A DNA stretch of 37,104 nt from contig ONOE01000017.1 of the NCBI GenBank assembly GCA_900319365.1, positions 3,358-40,461 on the forward strand, read 5' to 3'. Of the stretch, positions 1 through 7,899 are shown piece by piece. The notes under the pieces were generated by a model. That model saw only the letters and a list, made by a program, of their open reading frames with translations. It made no database searches and was not told where the DNA came from. The position numbers and the translations under genes are program-made. Numbering within the stretch: position 1 is the stretch's first letter; each line of letters starts with the position of its first letter. This stretch comes from an uncultured bacterium. Lineage in GTDB: Bacteria > Cyanobacteriota > Vampirovibrionia > Gastranaerophilales > Gastranaerophilaceae.

Positions 1-143
1 AGAGTGCCAACAGGCCCGTGGCGTTAAAATCTTATTTAATTGTCAATCATATTTACGGGCTGCGGCTTGCGACAGCTACGCTACCTTCCTCTCGAAAAAT
101 GATACTCAATCGTTTTTCTCGGCAGAGTGCCAACAGACCCATG
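1..143. repeat. Direct repeat pair, 123-base period, with internal hairpin
   Basis: AGAGTGCCAACAG occurs at 1-13 and again at 124-136, and similarity continues for about ten more bases with a few substitutions (GCCCGTG against ACCCATG). Between the copies, 94-103 pairs with 109-118 in a 10-bp stem with one G-U pair and a 5-base loop. No ORF covers this stretch. The first copy begins at the window edge, so the array may continue upstream. Its function is unknown; an intergenic repeat family is possible. Confidence 0.5.
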
Positions 144-165
144 CCATTTGAATATGGCATTTTGC
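141..165 (+). terminator. Hairpin with short T-run, possible terminator
   Basis: ATGCCAT (141-147) and ATGGCAT (154-160) form a 7-bp stem with a 6-base loop, followed by a broken T-run. A second inverted repeat, ATTGCGG (222-228) with CCGCAAT (243-249), lies nearer the 3' end of the minus-strand gene that ends at 266 and could help end that transcript. Neither has an ideal U-tract. Confidence 0.3.
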
Positions 166-265
166 TATTTTTAAATTATCATCAAAACATTTAAAAATCA
201 AGACTGCTTTTTGGCATATCAATTGCGGATTTTGTACAAGCGCCGCAATCTGCGCCGTTTTTAAC

Positions 266-1771
266 CTATTCCGCAAAAATCGAATATCCGTTCGGTTTTA
301 AATCAGGAGACTTGATATCATCAAGCGGCATCAGTTCTACCCCGTTAAATTTTTCCGTCTTAGGTTTTGTTTGAACTGCGTGCTGCAAAGGTTTGAGTTC
401 CGTTTTTGATGCTTGGGTATTTACGGATTGTTCGGCTTCTTTGCGGGCTTTTCTGCCTCGTTTTTGTTTCTTTGTTTCTTGAGAAGCGTTATCATCTGAA
501 TTTGTTACCTTAGAAGAAGTCCCGCTATCTTGATAGTTTGCCGCATCAGGCTGATTATCATGGACAAAAATCAATCCTTTTAAATCATGCGGATCTTTTT
601 TTTCTTTTTTCTCTTTTTCTTTCTTGCCATTCTCCTCGGCTGCCATTGTATCATCACTTGATGCGTTTGTATTTGTCGCAAGCATATTTTCATCATTCTG
701 CCCGTCAGCCGAATTTGCCATAGCATCTTCATTCTGAGCCGTTTTATTATTTAAATTATTTGTATAATTTTCAACACCTTTTATTGTTTTGTTATAATCA
801 TCATTTTGCGCCGCAACTGTTTTAGCCGTAGAAGAAACGGACGAAGTTGTACCCTCTTTTTCTGAAGCTTCACGTTTTACAAGTTCTTCTTCAAATTGAT
901 GGAATGTTTCATTCCCGACAAATTGTTCAAGAGCCGCACGTTTTGCAAGAAATTCAGCTCTTGCTGCTCTCTGTCTGTCAACAGCCGTTCTGTAGTATGA
1001 ATCCGTTATAACAAGAATTTCTCTTGCAACGTTATTTTTTTGTGCAAGCTCAAATCTTTCTCGTCGTTCTTGCGCCATTTTTGTCGTAAGTTCAAGCTGT
1101 TTTTTGGCGTTCATATAATCATAATAAAGATTGACCGTATTTTGCTGCAAATCTTCAACCTTGCGGATAAGTATAATCATATCGGCATCAGTTACCTTTG
1201 AATATTTATAATTCAAAGCCTTGGTATCTTGAGTCATAATCCCGAATACATTTCCGCCGATTAATGATGCCCCTGCAAGTACGGGGTTGCCTGCGCCGAC
1301 TCCAACCAAAGTAGACATACTTGCAATTGTTTTTAACATATTTTTGACCGTGCTTTTGTCGGGTTTATCGGCATCCGGATTAGCAAGTTTATACAAAGCA
1401 AAATTTATCGTATCGCTTTGAGTTGCTGCGCCTTGCCAAAGCAGAGATAAGTCAGATACCATATCTTGCTCATCGTATTGCAAATCCTGCGAAATCTCTT
1501 TAGAAATTCTTTTTATACTCAATTCCGAATAATTCACGTCATTATTATCGGTTTGATTTGCCTGAACCTGTTTTTCAATATTTTTCTCAATAAGATTGGC
1601 TTTATCCTGTTGAACTTCTACATAGCGATTTTCGGGAACATCGGATATCCCGACTCTGTAAGCAGGAGCTTTCGGTGCGGTTAAATCGGTCAAAGCCAAG
1701 TTCGCATTTGCCTGACACATTCCAAAAGCGCTTATCAATAAAATTAGTGATATGAATTTCTTATTTCGCAT
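266..1771 (-). CDS. Exported coiled-coil protein, TolC-hairpin-like core, acidic/Asn-rich tail
   Basis: The protein has about 501 residues. I start it at ATG 1771 because GGGAGGAAATA sits just upstream; an upstream start at 1804 has no such site. Residues 1-24 look like a Sec signal peptide (basic start, hydrophobic stretch, ANA end). Residues about 85-300 are mostly helical. A Gly/Ala-rich segment (155-175) is followed by two long helices (about 195-250 and 255-290) whose pattern (NLYYDYMNAKKQL, then RQRAARAEFLAKRAALEQFVG) recalls the periplasmic helices of TolC/OEP proteins, but no beta-barrel strands are evident. The remainder is low-complexity, Asn/Asp/Lys-rich. It overlaps the upstream gene by 11 bases, so the two are probably translationally coupled. 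The LW.G...FAL.KL core is shared with that neighbour. It acts outside the inner membrane; its role is unknown. Confidence 0.75.
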   Translation of the reverse strand: MRNKKFISLILLISAFGMCQANANLALTDLTAPKAPAYRVGISDVPENRYVEVQQDKANLIEKNIEKQVQANQTDNNDVNYSELSIKRISKEISQDLQYDEQDMVSDLSLLWQGAATQSDTINFALYKLANPDADKPDKSTVKNMLKTIASMSTLVGVGAGNPVLAGASLIGGNVFGIMTQDTKALNYKYSKVTDADMIILIRKVEDLQQNTVNLYYDYMNAKKQLELTTKMAQERRERFELAQKNNVAREILVITDSYYRTAVDRQRAARAEFLAKRAALEQFVGNETFHQFEEELVKREASEKEGTTSSVSSTAKTVAAQNDDYNKTIKGVENYTNNLNNKTAQNEDAMANSADGQNDENMLATNTNASSDDTMAAEENGKKEKEKKEKKDPHDLKGLIFVHDNQPDAANYQDSGTSSKVTNSDDNASQETKKQKRGRKARKEAEQSVNTQASKTELKPLQHAVQTKPKTEKFNGVELMPLDDIKSPDLKPNGYSIFAE

Positions 1772-2585
1772 TATTTCCTCCCAACAAAGCAGAATCATAG
1801 TCATACTGGTATAAATTTAAACCGTCAACGACTTTCTTTCCTGCAAGTCTTTGTAATTCAAGATGATACTTTTTGCACAATTCCACATATTTTTCTTCTT
1901 CAAGCTGCATATCCTGATAGTGTGCCGATTGAATGGCAACCTCAAGAAAATCTTCTTCGTCCATGGCTTTTGCATAATTCTTATTATACAAAAGAACTCT
2001 TGAACGAATATCTTTTAACTGCATTAAGCAGCTTTTATAATTATAATATGCGCTGATAATTTTATCCTGCAAATTTTCTATAAGTCCCGCAAGTTCAATA
2101 AGTTCGGTATCGGTTAACGGTATTTCCTGCGGAATATTTTTACGATTTAAAAGATTTTGAGCAATACGTCCCGCACCATAAGTTGCCGTTTGCAGGGTGT
2201 AATCGGCTCCAAGCAATGTCGGCGCAAGAGATGCTCCTGATATTATGGCAGATAAGGTTTTTGACATCAGGGAAGAATGGATTCTGCGTTGACTTTCGGG
2301 AGTTGACAATTTTTTGAGTGCAAACCCGATAACCTGATTATTTGAAACCGTTCCTTTCCACAAATTATCTATATCTTCCATATCTTTTTCTCTTTGAAGT
2401 TTAACTATTTGTTCCATAGTTTGTTCATCATCAAGAAGCAGGGAATCTGATTTTTTATAATCATTTTTGGGTATTTCGATTTTGGGTTTATCTACTCCTC
2501 TAAGCTGCACCTCATCTGCAATTACAGGCGCAAAAGAGCCTGACAAAAAACATGCTATCCCCAGTATAATCAACATCTTTTTCAT
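1761..2585 (-). CDS. Exported helical protein, paralogue of the gene at 266-1771
   Basis: This is a 274-residue protein with a signal peptide (1-23, ending VIA-D). Residues 71-93 (DIDNLWKGTV...IGFALKKL) match residues 107-129 of the downstream protein, and both follow with a small-residue segment and a long helical pair ending in a Leu-rich 'LQRLAG/LEQFVG' motif. That order suggests an ancient tandem duplication. This copy lacks the long disordered tail. The ATG at 2585 has no Shine-Dalgarno; instead TGA-TATTAT ends 6 bases upstream, pointing to a leaderless transcript. The family is not recognised by name; a helical-hairpin envelope component is my inference. Confidence 0.7.
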   Translation of the reverse strand: MKKMLIILGIACFLSGSFAPVIADEVQLRGVDKPKIEIPKNDYKKSDSLLLDDEQTMEQIVKLQREKDMEDIDNLWKGTVSNNQVIGFALKKLSTPESQRRIHSSLMSKTLSAIISGASLAPTLLGADYTLQTATYGAGRIAQNLLNRKNIPQEIPLTDTELIELAGLIENLQDKIISAYYNYKSCLMQLKDIRSRVLLYNKNYAKAMDEEDFLEVAIQSAHYQDMQLEEEKYVELCKKYHLELQRLAGKKVVDGLNLYQYDYDSALLGGNNAK

Positions 2586-2591
2586 AACTAA

Positions 2592-2600
2592 ATAATATCA
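2592..2600 (-). promoter_or_regulatory. Extended -10 promoter (TGA-TATTAT) abutting the start codon
   Basis: On the minus strand TGA (2600-2598) and TATTAT (2597-2592) form an extended -10 element. Six bases separate it from ATG 2585, so transcription would begin at or next to the A of the start codon. A weak TTGGAT lies 18 bases further upstream. Confidence 0.5.
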
Positions 2601-2738
2601 CGACAAACATAATAAATCCAACGGTTGATTAATCTTTACATCAAACGGAGGTTCCCCCTTTTTAAAATAATTTATAAAATTGAAAATGATAAAAGAGAGA
2701 TTAAAGAGTTGAGCGAAATTAATAAAAAATCCGATTAT

Positions 2739-3476
2739 ATGAGCGTACCTTTTAAAGGGCTTAAACAGCAGCAAAAGCTTCAGGATAAAGCTTACAATTT
2801 AAGGCTGAAAAACTCCTTTAAAGAGGCTATCGGGGTATATTTAAATTCATTATTAATAGACAGAAACAACCCTGAAACTTATTTCGGGCTCGGAATTTGC
2901 TACAAAAATTCGGGCAAAATTAAAAAAGCCATAAAAACTCTTGAAAAGTCTGCTCTTTTGGATAACAGCAATTATGAAACGTTTTATGAACTCGGGTTGT
3001 GCCATCTGATAGACGAAACTCCTTGCAAAGCGATAAAATGTTTTATCCATACAATAGAACTGGAACCGGATAATCCCGATGCTATTTATAATCTCGGACT
3101 TGCGCATGAACAATGCGACGAAGAAGATATGGCATTAATGATTTATCAAAAATTGATAGAGCATTCTCCCTCATATTTGAATGCATATTTAAGAAAGTCT
3201 TATCTTCTTAACAAAATGGAAATGTATAAGCCCGCATTGGATTTGTATAAGCAGGTTTTAAAAATTAACCCCAACTATAAAGAAGTATATTATGATATCG
3301 CTCATTGCTTTGACAAACTCGGCAAATGTCGTGAGGCAAAAAGATTTTATCATAAGTTTCTTGAAAGTTTTCCGCAGGATGAAAAAAACGAATCGATTAT
3401 GAAGCGTGTCGAGCAATTGAAAAAACACACTACAAACAAAACTTGCGTAAAATTATCATTGGTTCATCAGGGCTAA
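2739..3476 (+). CDS. Tetratricopeptide-repeat protein
   Basis: The 245-residue product is almost entirely TPR helices: consecutive 34-residue units with the A8/G/Y pattern (for example YFGLGICYKNSGKIKKAIK, then YNLGLAHEQCDEEDMALM). It has no signal peptide or membrane segment, so it is a predicted cytosolic protein-protein interaction scaffold. The start is uncertain: ATG 2739 has no clear ribosome site; TTG 2709 has GAGAGA 8 bases upstream; the frame is open back to TTG 2625. The longest form leaves only 40 bases to the divergent gene, so I favour a shorter one. The 3' end overlaps the convergent neighbour by 21 bases. Confidence 0.75.
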   Translation: MSVPFKGLKQQQKLQDKAYNLRLKNSFKEAIGVYLNSLLIDRNNPETYFGLGICYKNSGKIKKAIKTLEKSALLDNSNYETFYELGLCHLIDETPCKAIKCFIHTIELEPDNPDAIYNLGLAHEQCDEEDMALMIYQKLIEHSPSYLNAYLRKSYLLNKMEMYKPALDLYKQVLKINPNYKEVYYDIAHCFDKLGKCREAKRFYHKFLESFPQDEKNESIMKRVEQLKKHTTNKTCVKLSLVHQG

Positions 3477-4058
3477 TTTTTCTTTCAATTTAACGGCAGG
3501 CGAATACAAGGGCAGAATTTCTAAGCATGTATCAACTTCTTTTGCGCAGTTTTTAATATCTTTACTTGTATAATATATATAAGCAAGCAGATAATGAAGT
3601 TCGGGATCATTGTATAATTTGTCTTTAGCTCTTTCTAAGAAAAACATTGCAACAGGCATGAAACCGTGCGCCCAGAAAGCTCTGCCGATAAATTTGTAGC
3701 ATTCGGGATTATAAAAAGCCATATAATCCGAATAATTAACTATCTGCTGAACGATATCGCCTTTGAAATAGGTCATAAATATATCAAGATCGGTTTCAAG
3801 AAAATTTCTTATTTCAAAATATGACGGAGGAGAAGAAATATTCTGCTCTATCATTTGAATTAAAATAAGCCCCCAATGAGCCCTTATATCAAAATCTTTT
3901 GCACTTTCAAATATTTCTTTGGCTTTTACGAAATTATCCAATACCAGATAGCAGTATGCGGTTTCAATATAGTAATTATTTTTTTCAAAAAATTCCTTAC
4001 AGCCTTTTAGTCTGCCTGATAAAAAATCATTCTTAACTTGTTGGTATTTTGAAATCAT
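3456..4058 (-). CDS. TPR-like repeat protein
   Basis: This 200-residue, soluble, all-helical protein has TPR-like units (YCYLVLDNFVKAKEIFE near the start, LHYLLAYIYYTSKDIKNCAKEV near the end) and no signal peptide. It begins 11 bases after the stop of the gene at 4070-5410 and has little of its own ribosome site, so it is probably the distal gene of that operon. Its 3' end overlaps the convergent TPR gene. The clustering of three TPR-type genes hints at one assembly, but no partner can be named. Confidence 0.7.
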   Translation of the reverse strand: MISKYQQVKNDFLSGRLKGCKEFFEKNNYYIETAYCYLVLDNFVKAKEIFESAKDFDIRAHWGLILIQMIEQNISSPPSYFEIRNFLETDLDIFMTYFKGDIVQQIVNYSDYMAFYNPECYKFIGRAFWAHGFMPVAMFFLERAKDKLYNDPELHYLLAYIYYTSKDIKNCAKEVDTCLEILPLYSPAVKLKEKLALMNQ

Positions 4059-4069
4059 AAATTATGTAT

Positions 4070-5410
4070 TTAAAAACCGTTTTTAGAATCAACATCTATA
4101 ATATTTGGCATTACAGCCTGCATCATCATAGCTTGAATTACCTGCGGGGAAATGTTCCCGCCGTCTTTTGCAATTTCAGGCAACATGGTTGTAATATCTG
4201 ATGTTGAATCTGATGTGCCGAGCATCATTTTTAATTCATCAAGTTCTTTTTTATTTTTTACGTATTCGGGATTTTTTAATAGAGAATCTACGTCCAAATC
4301 CTGCGCAAGAGCAAGTTTTACGGGTACAAAATCTGATGCATCGGATTTTTCCTTATCAAATCTCTTGAGATTTCTTATGTTTTGGAAATATCTGCCCGGA
4401 GCATCGTTTTCGTCGCTGTTGATTTGTTCTTGAAGATTTTTCAACTGTGTTTGCTTATACTGTTTTTCAAGTTCAGGCGATAAACCCGAGCCGTAAGGAG
4501 CTCTGATGAATTTATCCAACTGCTCGTCCTGATTTTCAAACGGCATTTTAGGTCTGTTATTATTAGCATTTGCATTTCCGTCATTATTGCCGTTGTTGTT
4601 ATTATTATTTTGATTCTTGTTTTGAGTTTGCGGAGGATTCAATTTATTCTGCAATTGAGTTATATTTCTGTCAATAAGTTTTTGAGGATCAACAGGGGTC
4701 ATGTCCATATTCTTTGCAATATCACGATAAGGGTATAAGTATTCGGGCTCGTTAACATTCTGGAAACATTTAGCTTCGTCCTCTTTACCCATTACGCAGT
4801 TTCTTCCGTTGGTTGCATATTTTACAATCATGGGATTTGCATTAAGTGAAATTACACGCTCATAAGCTCTTATTGCATTGTCTTTATCCCCGCATTTTGC
4901 ATAGCTCATTGCAAGGTAATAGTAGCCCAATGTGTCTGAGGGATATTTTTGAACGTAAGCTTCGCATTCTTGCATGCATCCTGCGAAATTACTTATGTGA
5001 TATTTCCATCTGATACTTTTCATTGTCGGATTAGGGTAAAAATAAGGTCCTTGCGACCAATTCCCCGAACCCGAGCCGTAAACTTTTTTAGAAGATTGCC
5101 TTAGATAATCATTTCTTCTTTGCGGAGCAGCGGGAGCAGCATTGTTTACATCTCCGTCAGCCGTAGTCGGCGCAATTTTAGGAGGTGCACTTTGTGCGGG
5201 AGCAGGATTGGCATTAGTATTTGTATTACTGTTATTATCATTTACATGATAAAACTCCTGACTCATGACATTATCTCTGTTTGAACCTTTGGGGTGAGTA
5301 TCTTCATACAGGTTGTATGACTTTAACGGATTTACAAACCCGAAAGCCGTTTGAGGTAAAGTTCCCAATACCAGTATTGCCGCTAATATAAGATTTATTC
5401 TGCCTCGCAT
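4070..5410 (-). CDS. Exported TPR protein with Asn/Gln-rich linkers
   Basis: The product has 446 residues with a Sec signal peptide (about 1-24, ending AFG-F). A Pro/Ala/Asn-rich stretch (about 55-105) is followed by a TPR region around 130-195 (GYYYLAMSYAKCGDKDNAIRAYE). An Asn-rich run at about 260-285 follows, then a charged helical C-terminus. AAAGGAT precedes the ATG. A periplasmic or envelope-bound scaffold is likely. The upstream non-coding gap holds a long inverted repeat (5462-5537). It is probably cotranscribed with the TPR gene ending at 3456. The family is not recognised. Confidence 0.7.
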   Translation of the reverse strand: MRGRINLILAAILVLGTLPQTAFGFVNPLKSYNLYEDTHPKGSNRDNVMSQEFYHVNDNNSNTNTNANPAPAQSAPPKIAPTTADGDVNNAAPAAPQRRNDYLRQSSKKVYGSGSGNWSQGPYFYPNPTMKSIRWKYHISNFAGCMQECEAYVQKYPSDTLGYYYLAMSYAKCGDKDNAIRAYERVISLNANPMIVKYATNGRNCVMGKEDEAKCFQNVNEPEYLYPYRDIAKNMDMTPVDPQKLIDRNITQLQNKLNPPQTQNKNQNNNNNNGNNDGNANANNNRPKMPFENQDEQLDKFIRAPYGSGLSPELEKQYKQTQLKNLQEQINSDENDAPGRYFQNIRNLKRFDKEKSDASDFVPVKLALAQDLDVDSLLKNPEYVKNKKELDELKMMLGTSDSTSDITTMLPEIAKDGGNISPQVIQAMMMQAVMPNIIDVDSKNGF

Positions 5411-5461
5411 ATTTTATCCTTTTTCTTTAAAATATGTACTATTTATCAAGGTTATTATATG

Positions 5462-5537
5462 ATATATGAATATTCCCGTCATAATCCGAATGAATGAGAT
5501 TTGGCAAATAAATCATTCAATAAGGATATTCATATAT
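5462..5537. repeat. Nested inverted repeat between two minus-strand genes
   Basis: ATATATGAATAT (5462-5473) is exactly complementary to ATATTCATATAT (5526-5537). Inside, CC/GG (5475-5476 with 5524-5525) and TGAATGA (5491-5497) with TCATTCA (5513-5519) can form a second stem. The element lies downstream of the 80-residue gene and upstream of the exported TPR gene on the minus strand. There is no T-run, so it is not a classical terminator. A structured leader or an RNA-processing site is possible. Confidence 0.5.
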
Positions 5538-5560
5538 TTACAAATAATAACGGGGTATGA

Positions 5561-5803
5561 TTATAATTTTGACGAAATTTCGGCAACAATTCTTGATATA
5601 TCGATTCCGCCGACAGAAACCTCAAGTATCAAATGAGATGCGATGAACATGGTTTCCTGATACGACATGGTGTCAACATCAATTATATCAAACTCAACAT
5701 AATCTTCACCAACGTATTTAATTTTTCCGTACTCTCCGCCTAATGCCCATTTCATATACACATATTGGTTTTCGAAAGCTTTTAATTTATTAATTAATTT
5801 CAT
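5561..5803 (-). CDS. Small conserved-looking protein, Sm-like strand pattern
   Basis: This is an 80-residue cytosolic protein with an AGGT ribosome site 6 bases before its ATG. After an N-terminal helix it has a run of predicted strands (GKIKYVGEDYVEFDIIDVD, then ETMFIASHLILEVSVGG). That spacing resembles LSm/Hfq-like small barrels that ask 'G.I..VGEDYVEF', but key Hfq motifs are absent. I cannot name the family. RNA or protein binding is only a fold-level guess. Confidence 0.6.
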   Translation of the reverse strand: MKLINKLKAFENQYVYMKWALGGEYGKIKYVGEDYVEFDIIDVDTMSYQETMFIASHLILEVSVGGIDISRIVAEISSKL

Positions 5804-5869
5804 TATTACCTGCTACCTTATATAATTAATATAGTAATTATATTTTTTTATAAGTCAACTTCTTAAATA

Positions 5870-6511
5870 TTAAACGGTAAATGTTCTCGGTAAGCCCTCT
5901 TTGTGGTATCTGTTAGAACCGCAAACATTTTCAACAACCTTTAACACAACCTCTCTCGGGGCATCAGTTTGATTGAGAACAAATTCCTGCCCCGTAAATT
6001 TTATTTTAAATATACATTTTTGGGTTTCATCGGGAGGAACAAATAATGATGCCACTTCGTTTTCCAGAAGTCTTGTCATTTCCTCATCATGATCTTTTAC
6101 CCCTTTCATAAGTTCGTTATAATTGCCTTTAAGGGCAACTATTCTGTTTGACGGGATATTTCGTCCGTCCTCTCTTGATAATACAAGAGGTTCAAAATTG
6201 CATCTTGTTGTAAAGCTGATTGTATTCCAGAGCATATTAATTACGGCAACAGATTTTACAGCATCCGTTTCAACATAAATATTCTGGGTCGTAACACCAC
6301 GGGACGAGAAAGATTGTTTCATGTTCTCAGACACAATATTTAAACATTCAATCATTCTTTTGAATATTTCATTAGTGTTGACGGTAGAATGCTGATAATT
6401 TAAAAATTGCTTATACATGTGTGTTGATAAAAGTTCAACCCGCTCTTGTATAACTATATCTTTTTTAGCCGCCGTTTCGGAATTATCAAAACTTTCAAAA
6501 TTATTAAGCAA
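5870..6511 (-). CDS. Unrecognised 213-residue soluble protein
   Basis: The start is TTG 6511, supported by AAGGAAAAGAAA immediately upstream; no ATG near the N-terminus is better. The N-terminal half is helical (residues 20-75) and the C-terminal half mixed alpha/beta, with a Cys near each end. There is no signal peptide, membrane helix or known catalytic motif. It lies 66 bases upstream of the 80-residue gene on the same strand and could share its transcript. The function is unknown. Confidence 0.6.
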   Translation of the reverse strand: MLNNFESFDNSETAAKKDIVIQERVELLSTHMYKQFLNYQHSTVNTNEIFKRMIECLNIVSENMKQSFSSRGVTTQNIYVETDAVKSVAVINMLWNTISFTTRCNFEPLVLSREDGRNIPSNRIVALKGNYNELMKGVKDHDEEMTRLLENEVASLFVPPDETQKCIFKIKFTGQEFVLNQTDAPREVVLKVVENVCGSNRYHKEGLPRTFTV

Positions 6512-6637
6512 TTTCTTTTCCTTTTTATATGATATTTGTAAAATAAAAATACACTTTTGTAAAGAATTTTACATTTTTTCGTAACAAAAATGAATACTTA
6601 AAAAAGGTTATTTATAAATCTTCGTATTTGAATTTTG

Positions 6638-6646
6638 TGTTAAAAT
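6638..6646 (+). promoter_or_regulatory. Extended -10 promoter of the dehydrogenase gene
   Basis: TGT (6638-6640) followed by TAAAAT (6641-6646) lies 18 bases before ATG 6665, with an AAGGAGAG ribosome site between. No good -35 hexamer is visible. Confidence 0.45.
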
Positions 6647-6664
6647 TAAAAACAAGGAGAGATT

Positions 6665-7648
6665 ATGAAAGCGGCTCAGGTAGAAAATAATATTTTGGTT
6701 GTTCAAGAAAGAGAAGATGAAAAGCTAAACGGCAGAAAAGGAGCTCTTGTAAAAGTTCTCGGCTGCGGATTGTGCGGTTCGGATATCGTAAAATTAAAAG
6801 AACATCTGTCTAAGAACGGAACGGTTTTAGGACATGAAATAGTCGGTAAAATTGTTGGTATCAATACCGATACGAATTTTAAAATCGGAGATACAATTGT
6901 TACCTCCCACCATATCCCATGCGGTAAATGCGAATATTGCAAAAACGGAAACGTTTCCATGTGTAGACATTTTAAAGAAACTAATCTGCGCCCCGGGGGA
7001 TTTAGCGAGCTTGTTTTTGTATCGGAAGAACATTTGCAAAATGTTGCTTATCTCAAACCTCAAAATTTAACCGATGAAGAAGCAGCTTTTTATGAACCTT
7101 TAGGCTGCTGTATAAGGGCCGTAAAAAGAGGAATGCTTAAACAAAATTCAACTGCACTTGTTATAGGGCTCGGATCAATAGGAATACTTATGGCACAAGC
7201 CCTGAAAGCTTTCGGAATGAACGCAATCGGCTGTGATTTGATAACATCAAGAGTTGAACTTTTAAAAAGTTTCGGAATAGAAGCTTTTAACGTAAACGAA
7301 ATGTGCGAAAGCATTAAAGCTGATGCGGTATTTATGACGTCAGGCTCAGACAATGCAATATCTACGGCATTGAAATACGTTCGTGATGGCGGAAAAATCG
7401 TTGTATTTTCAAGCACTCCTAAAAATACGGGATATGCAAATAATGAAATTTATTATAGAGAATTGACGGTTCTTGGCAGTTATTCGCCTTCTCCTGCGGA
7501 TTTAAAAGACTCTCTTGATTTATTAAAAAATAAAGAAGTTAAGGTTAAAAATCTTTCAACCGATTATCCGCTTGACTCTATTCAAAAAGCCGTAAATGAT
7601 ACAATTGAAAATAAAATTCTGAAAGCATATATAAAAATTTCACAATAG
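6665..7648 (+). CDS. Zinc-dependent medium-chain alcohol/polyol dehydrogenase
   Basis: This 327-residue MDR-superfamily enzyme oxidises an alcohol or polyol with NAD(P). Catalytic zinc ligands are present: C37 (CGLCGSD), H57-E58 (GHE) and E144. The structural zinc site is complete (C86, C89, C92, C100). The Rossmann loop is GLGSIG (168-173), and D191 at the end of the second strand suggests NAD rather than NADP. AAGGAGAG precedes the ATG. It is a single-gene unit. The closest relatives are sorbitol/threonine dehydrogenase-like proteins, but the substrate cannot be read from the sequence. A second, divergent MDR enzyme lies at 25562-26527. Confidence 0.88.
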   Translation: MKAAQVENNILVVQEREDEKLNGRKGALVKVLGCGLCGSDIVKLKEHLSKNGTVLGHEIVGKIVGINTDTNFKIGDTIVTSHHIPCGKCEYCKNGNVSMCRHFKETNLRPGGFSELVFVSEEHLQNVAYLKPQNLTDEEAAFYEPLGCCIRAVKRGMLKQNSTALVIGLGSIGILMAQALKAFGMNAIGCDLITSRVELLKSFGIEAFNVNEMCESIKADAVFMTSGSDNAISTALKYVRDGGKIVVFSSTPKNTGYANNEIYYRELTVLGSYSPSPADLKDSLDLLKNKEVKVKNLSTDYPLDSIQKAVNDTIENKILKAYIKISQ

Positions 7649-7703
7649 TATGAGTGTATTCATTGATAAACTTTATTTACAGGTAAATGTACTATTTTAG
7701 TGC

Positions 7704-7730
7704 AAAAAAAAAGTCACAATTTTTGCGACT
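7704..7730 (-). terminator. Intrinsic terminator reading on the minus strand, no minus gene upstream
   Basis: Read on the minus strand, 7730-7712 folds into an 8-bp stem (one G-U pair, 3-base loop) followed by eight or nine Ts (7711-7704). On the plus strand the G-U becomes an A-C mismatch and there is no T-run. The nearest annotated genes on both sides are on the plus strand, so it would stop antisense or unannotated transcripts. Confidence 0.5.
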
Positions 7731-7755
7731 TGAACAATAATCTTGGGAGGAGATT

Positions 7756-7785
7756 TTGGGATAGTTTGTACTTGCATGATATAAT
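7756..7785 (+). promoter_or_regulatory. Candidate distal promoter upstream of aroQ
   Basis: TTGGGA (7756-7761), an 18-base spacer and TATAAT (7780-7785) form a plausible sigma-70 promoter. It would give a leader of about 110 bases ahead of aroQ. Confidence 0.4.
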
Positions 7786-7863
7786 AACATGTCAAGTTTG
7801 TAACATTATTAAAGCAAATTTTTTACAATTCTTTACAATGTAAGTTTGTAATTCACAAATACT

Positions 7864-7892
7864 TTGATTTTACCCGAAAGATGTGGTATAAT
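7864..7892 (+). promoter_or_regulatory. Proximal aroQ promoter, leaderless configuration
   Basis: TTGATT (7864-7869), a 17-base spacer, TGG and TATAAT (7887-7892) make a near-ideal extended -10 promoter. Only seven bases separate it from ATG 7900, so the predicted start of transcription coincides with the start codon. The 12-mer ATGTGGTATAAT recurs in the promoter of the thioredoxin/CcdA pair (minus strand, 25493-25482). Confidence 0.65.
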
Positions 7893-7899
7893 ATAAACT

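Noticed and set aside
5462-5537. tRNA-like cloverleaf
   Set aside because: The length suits a tRNA and stems nest, but there is no TPsiC loop, no anticodon arm of correct size and no acceptor end.
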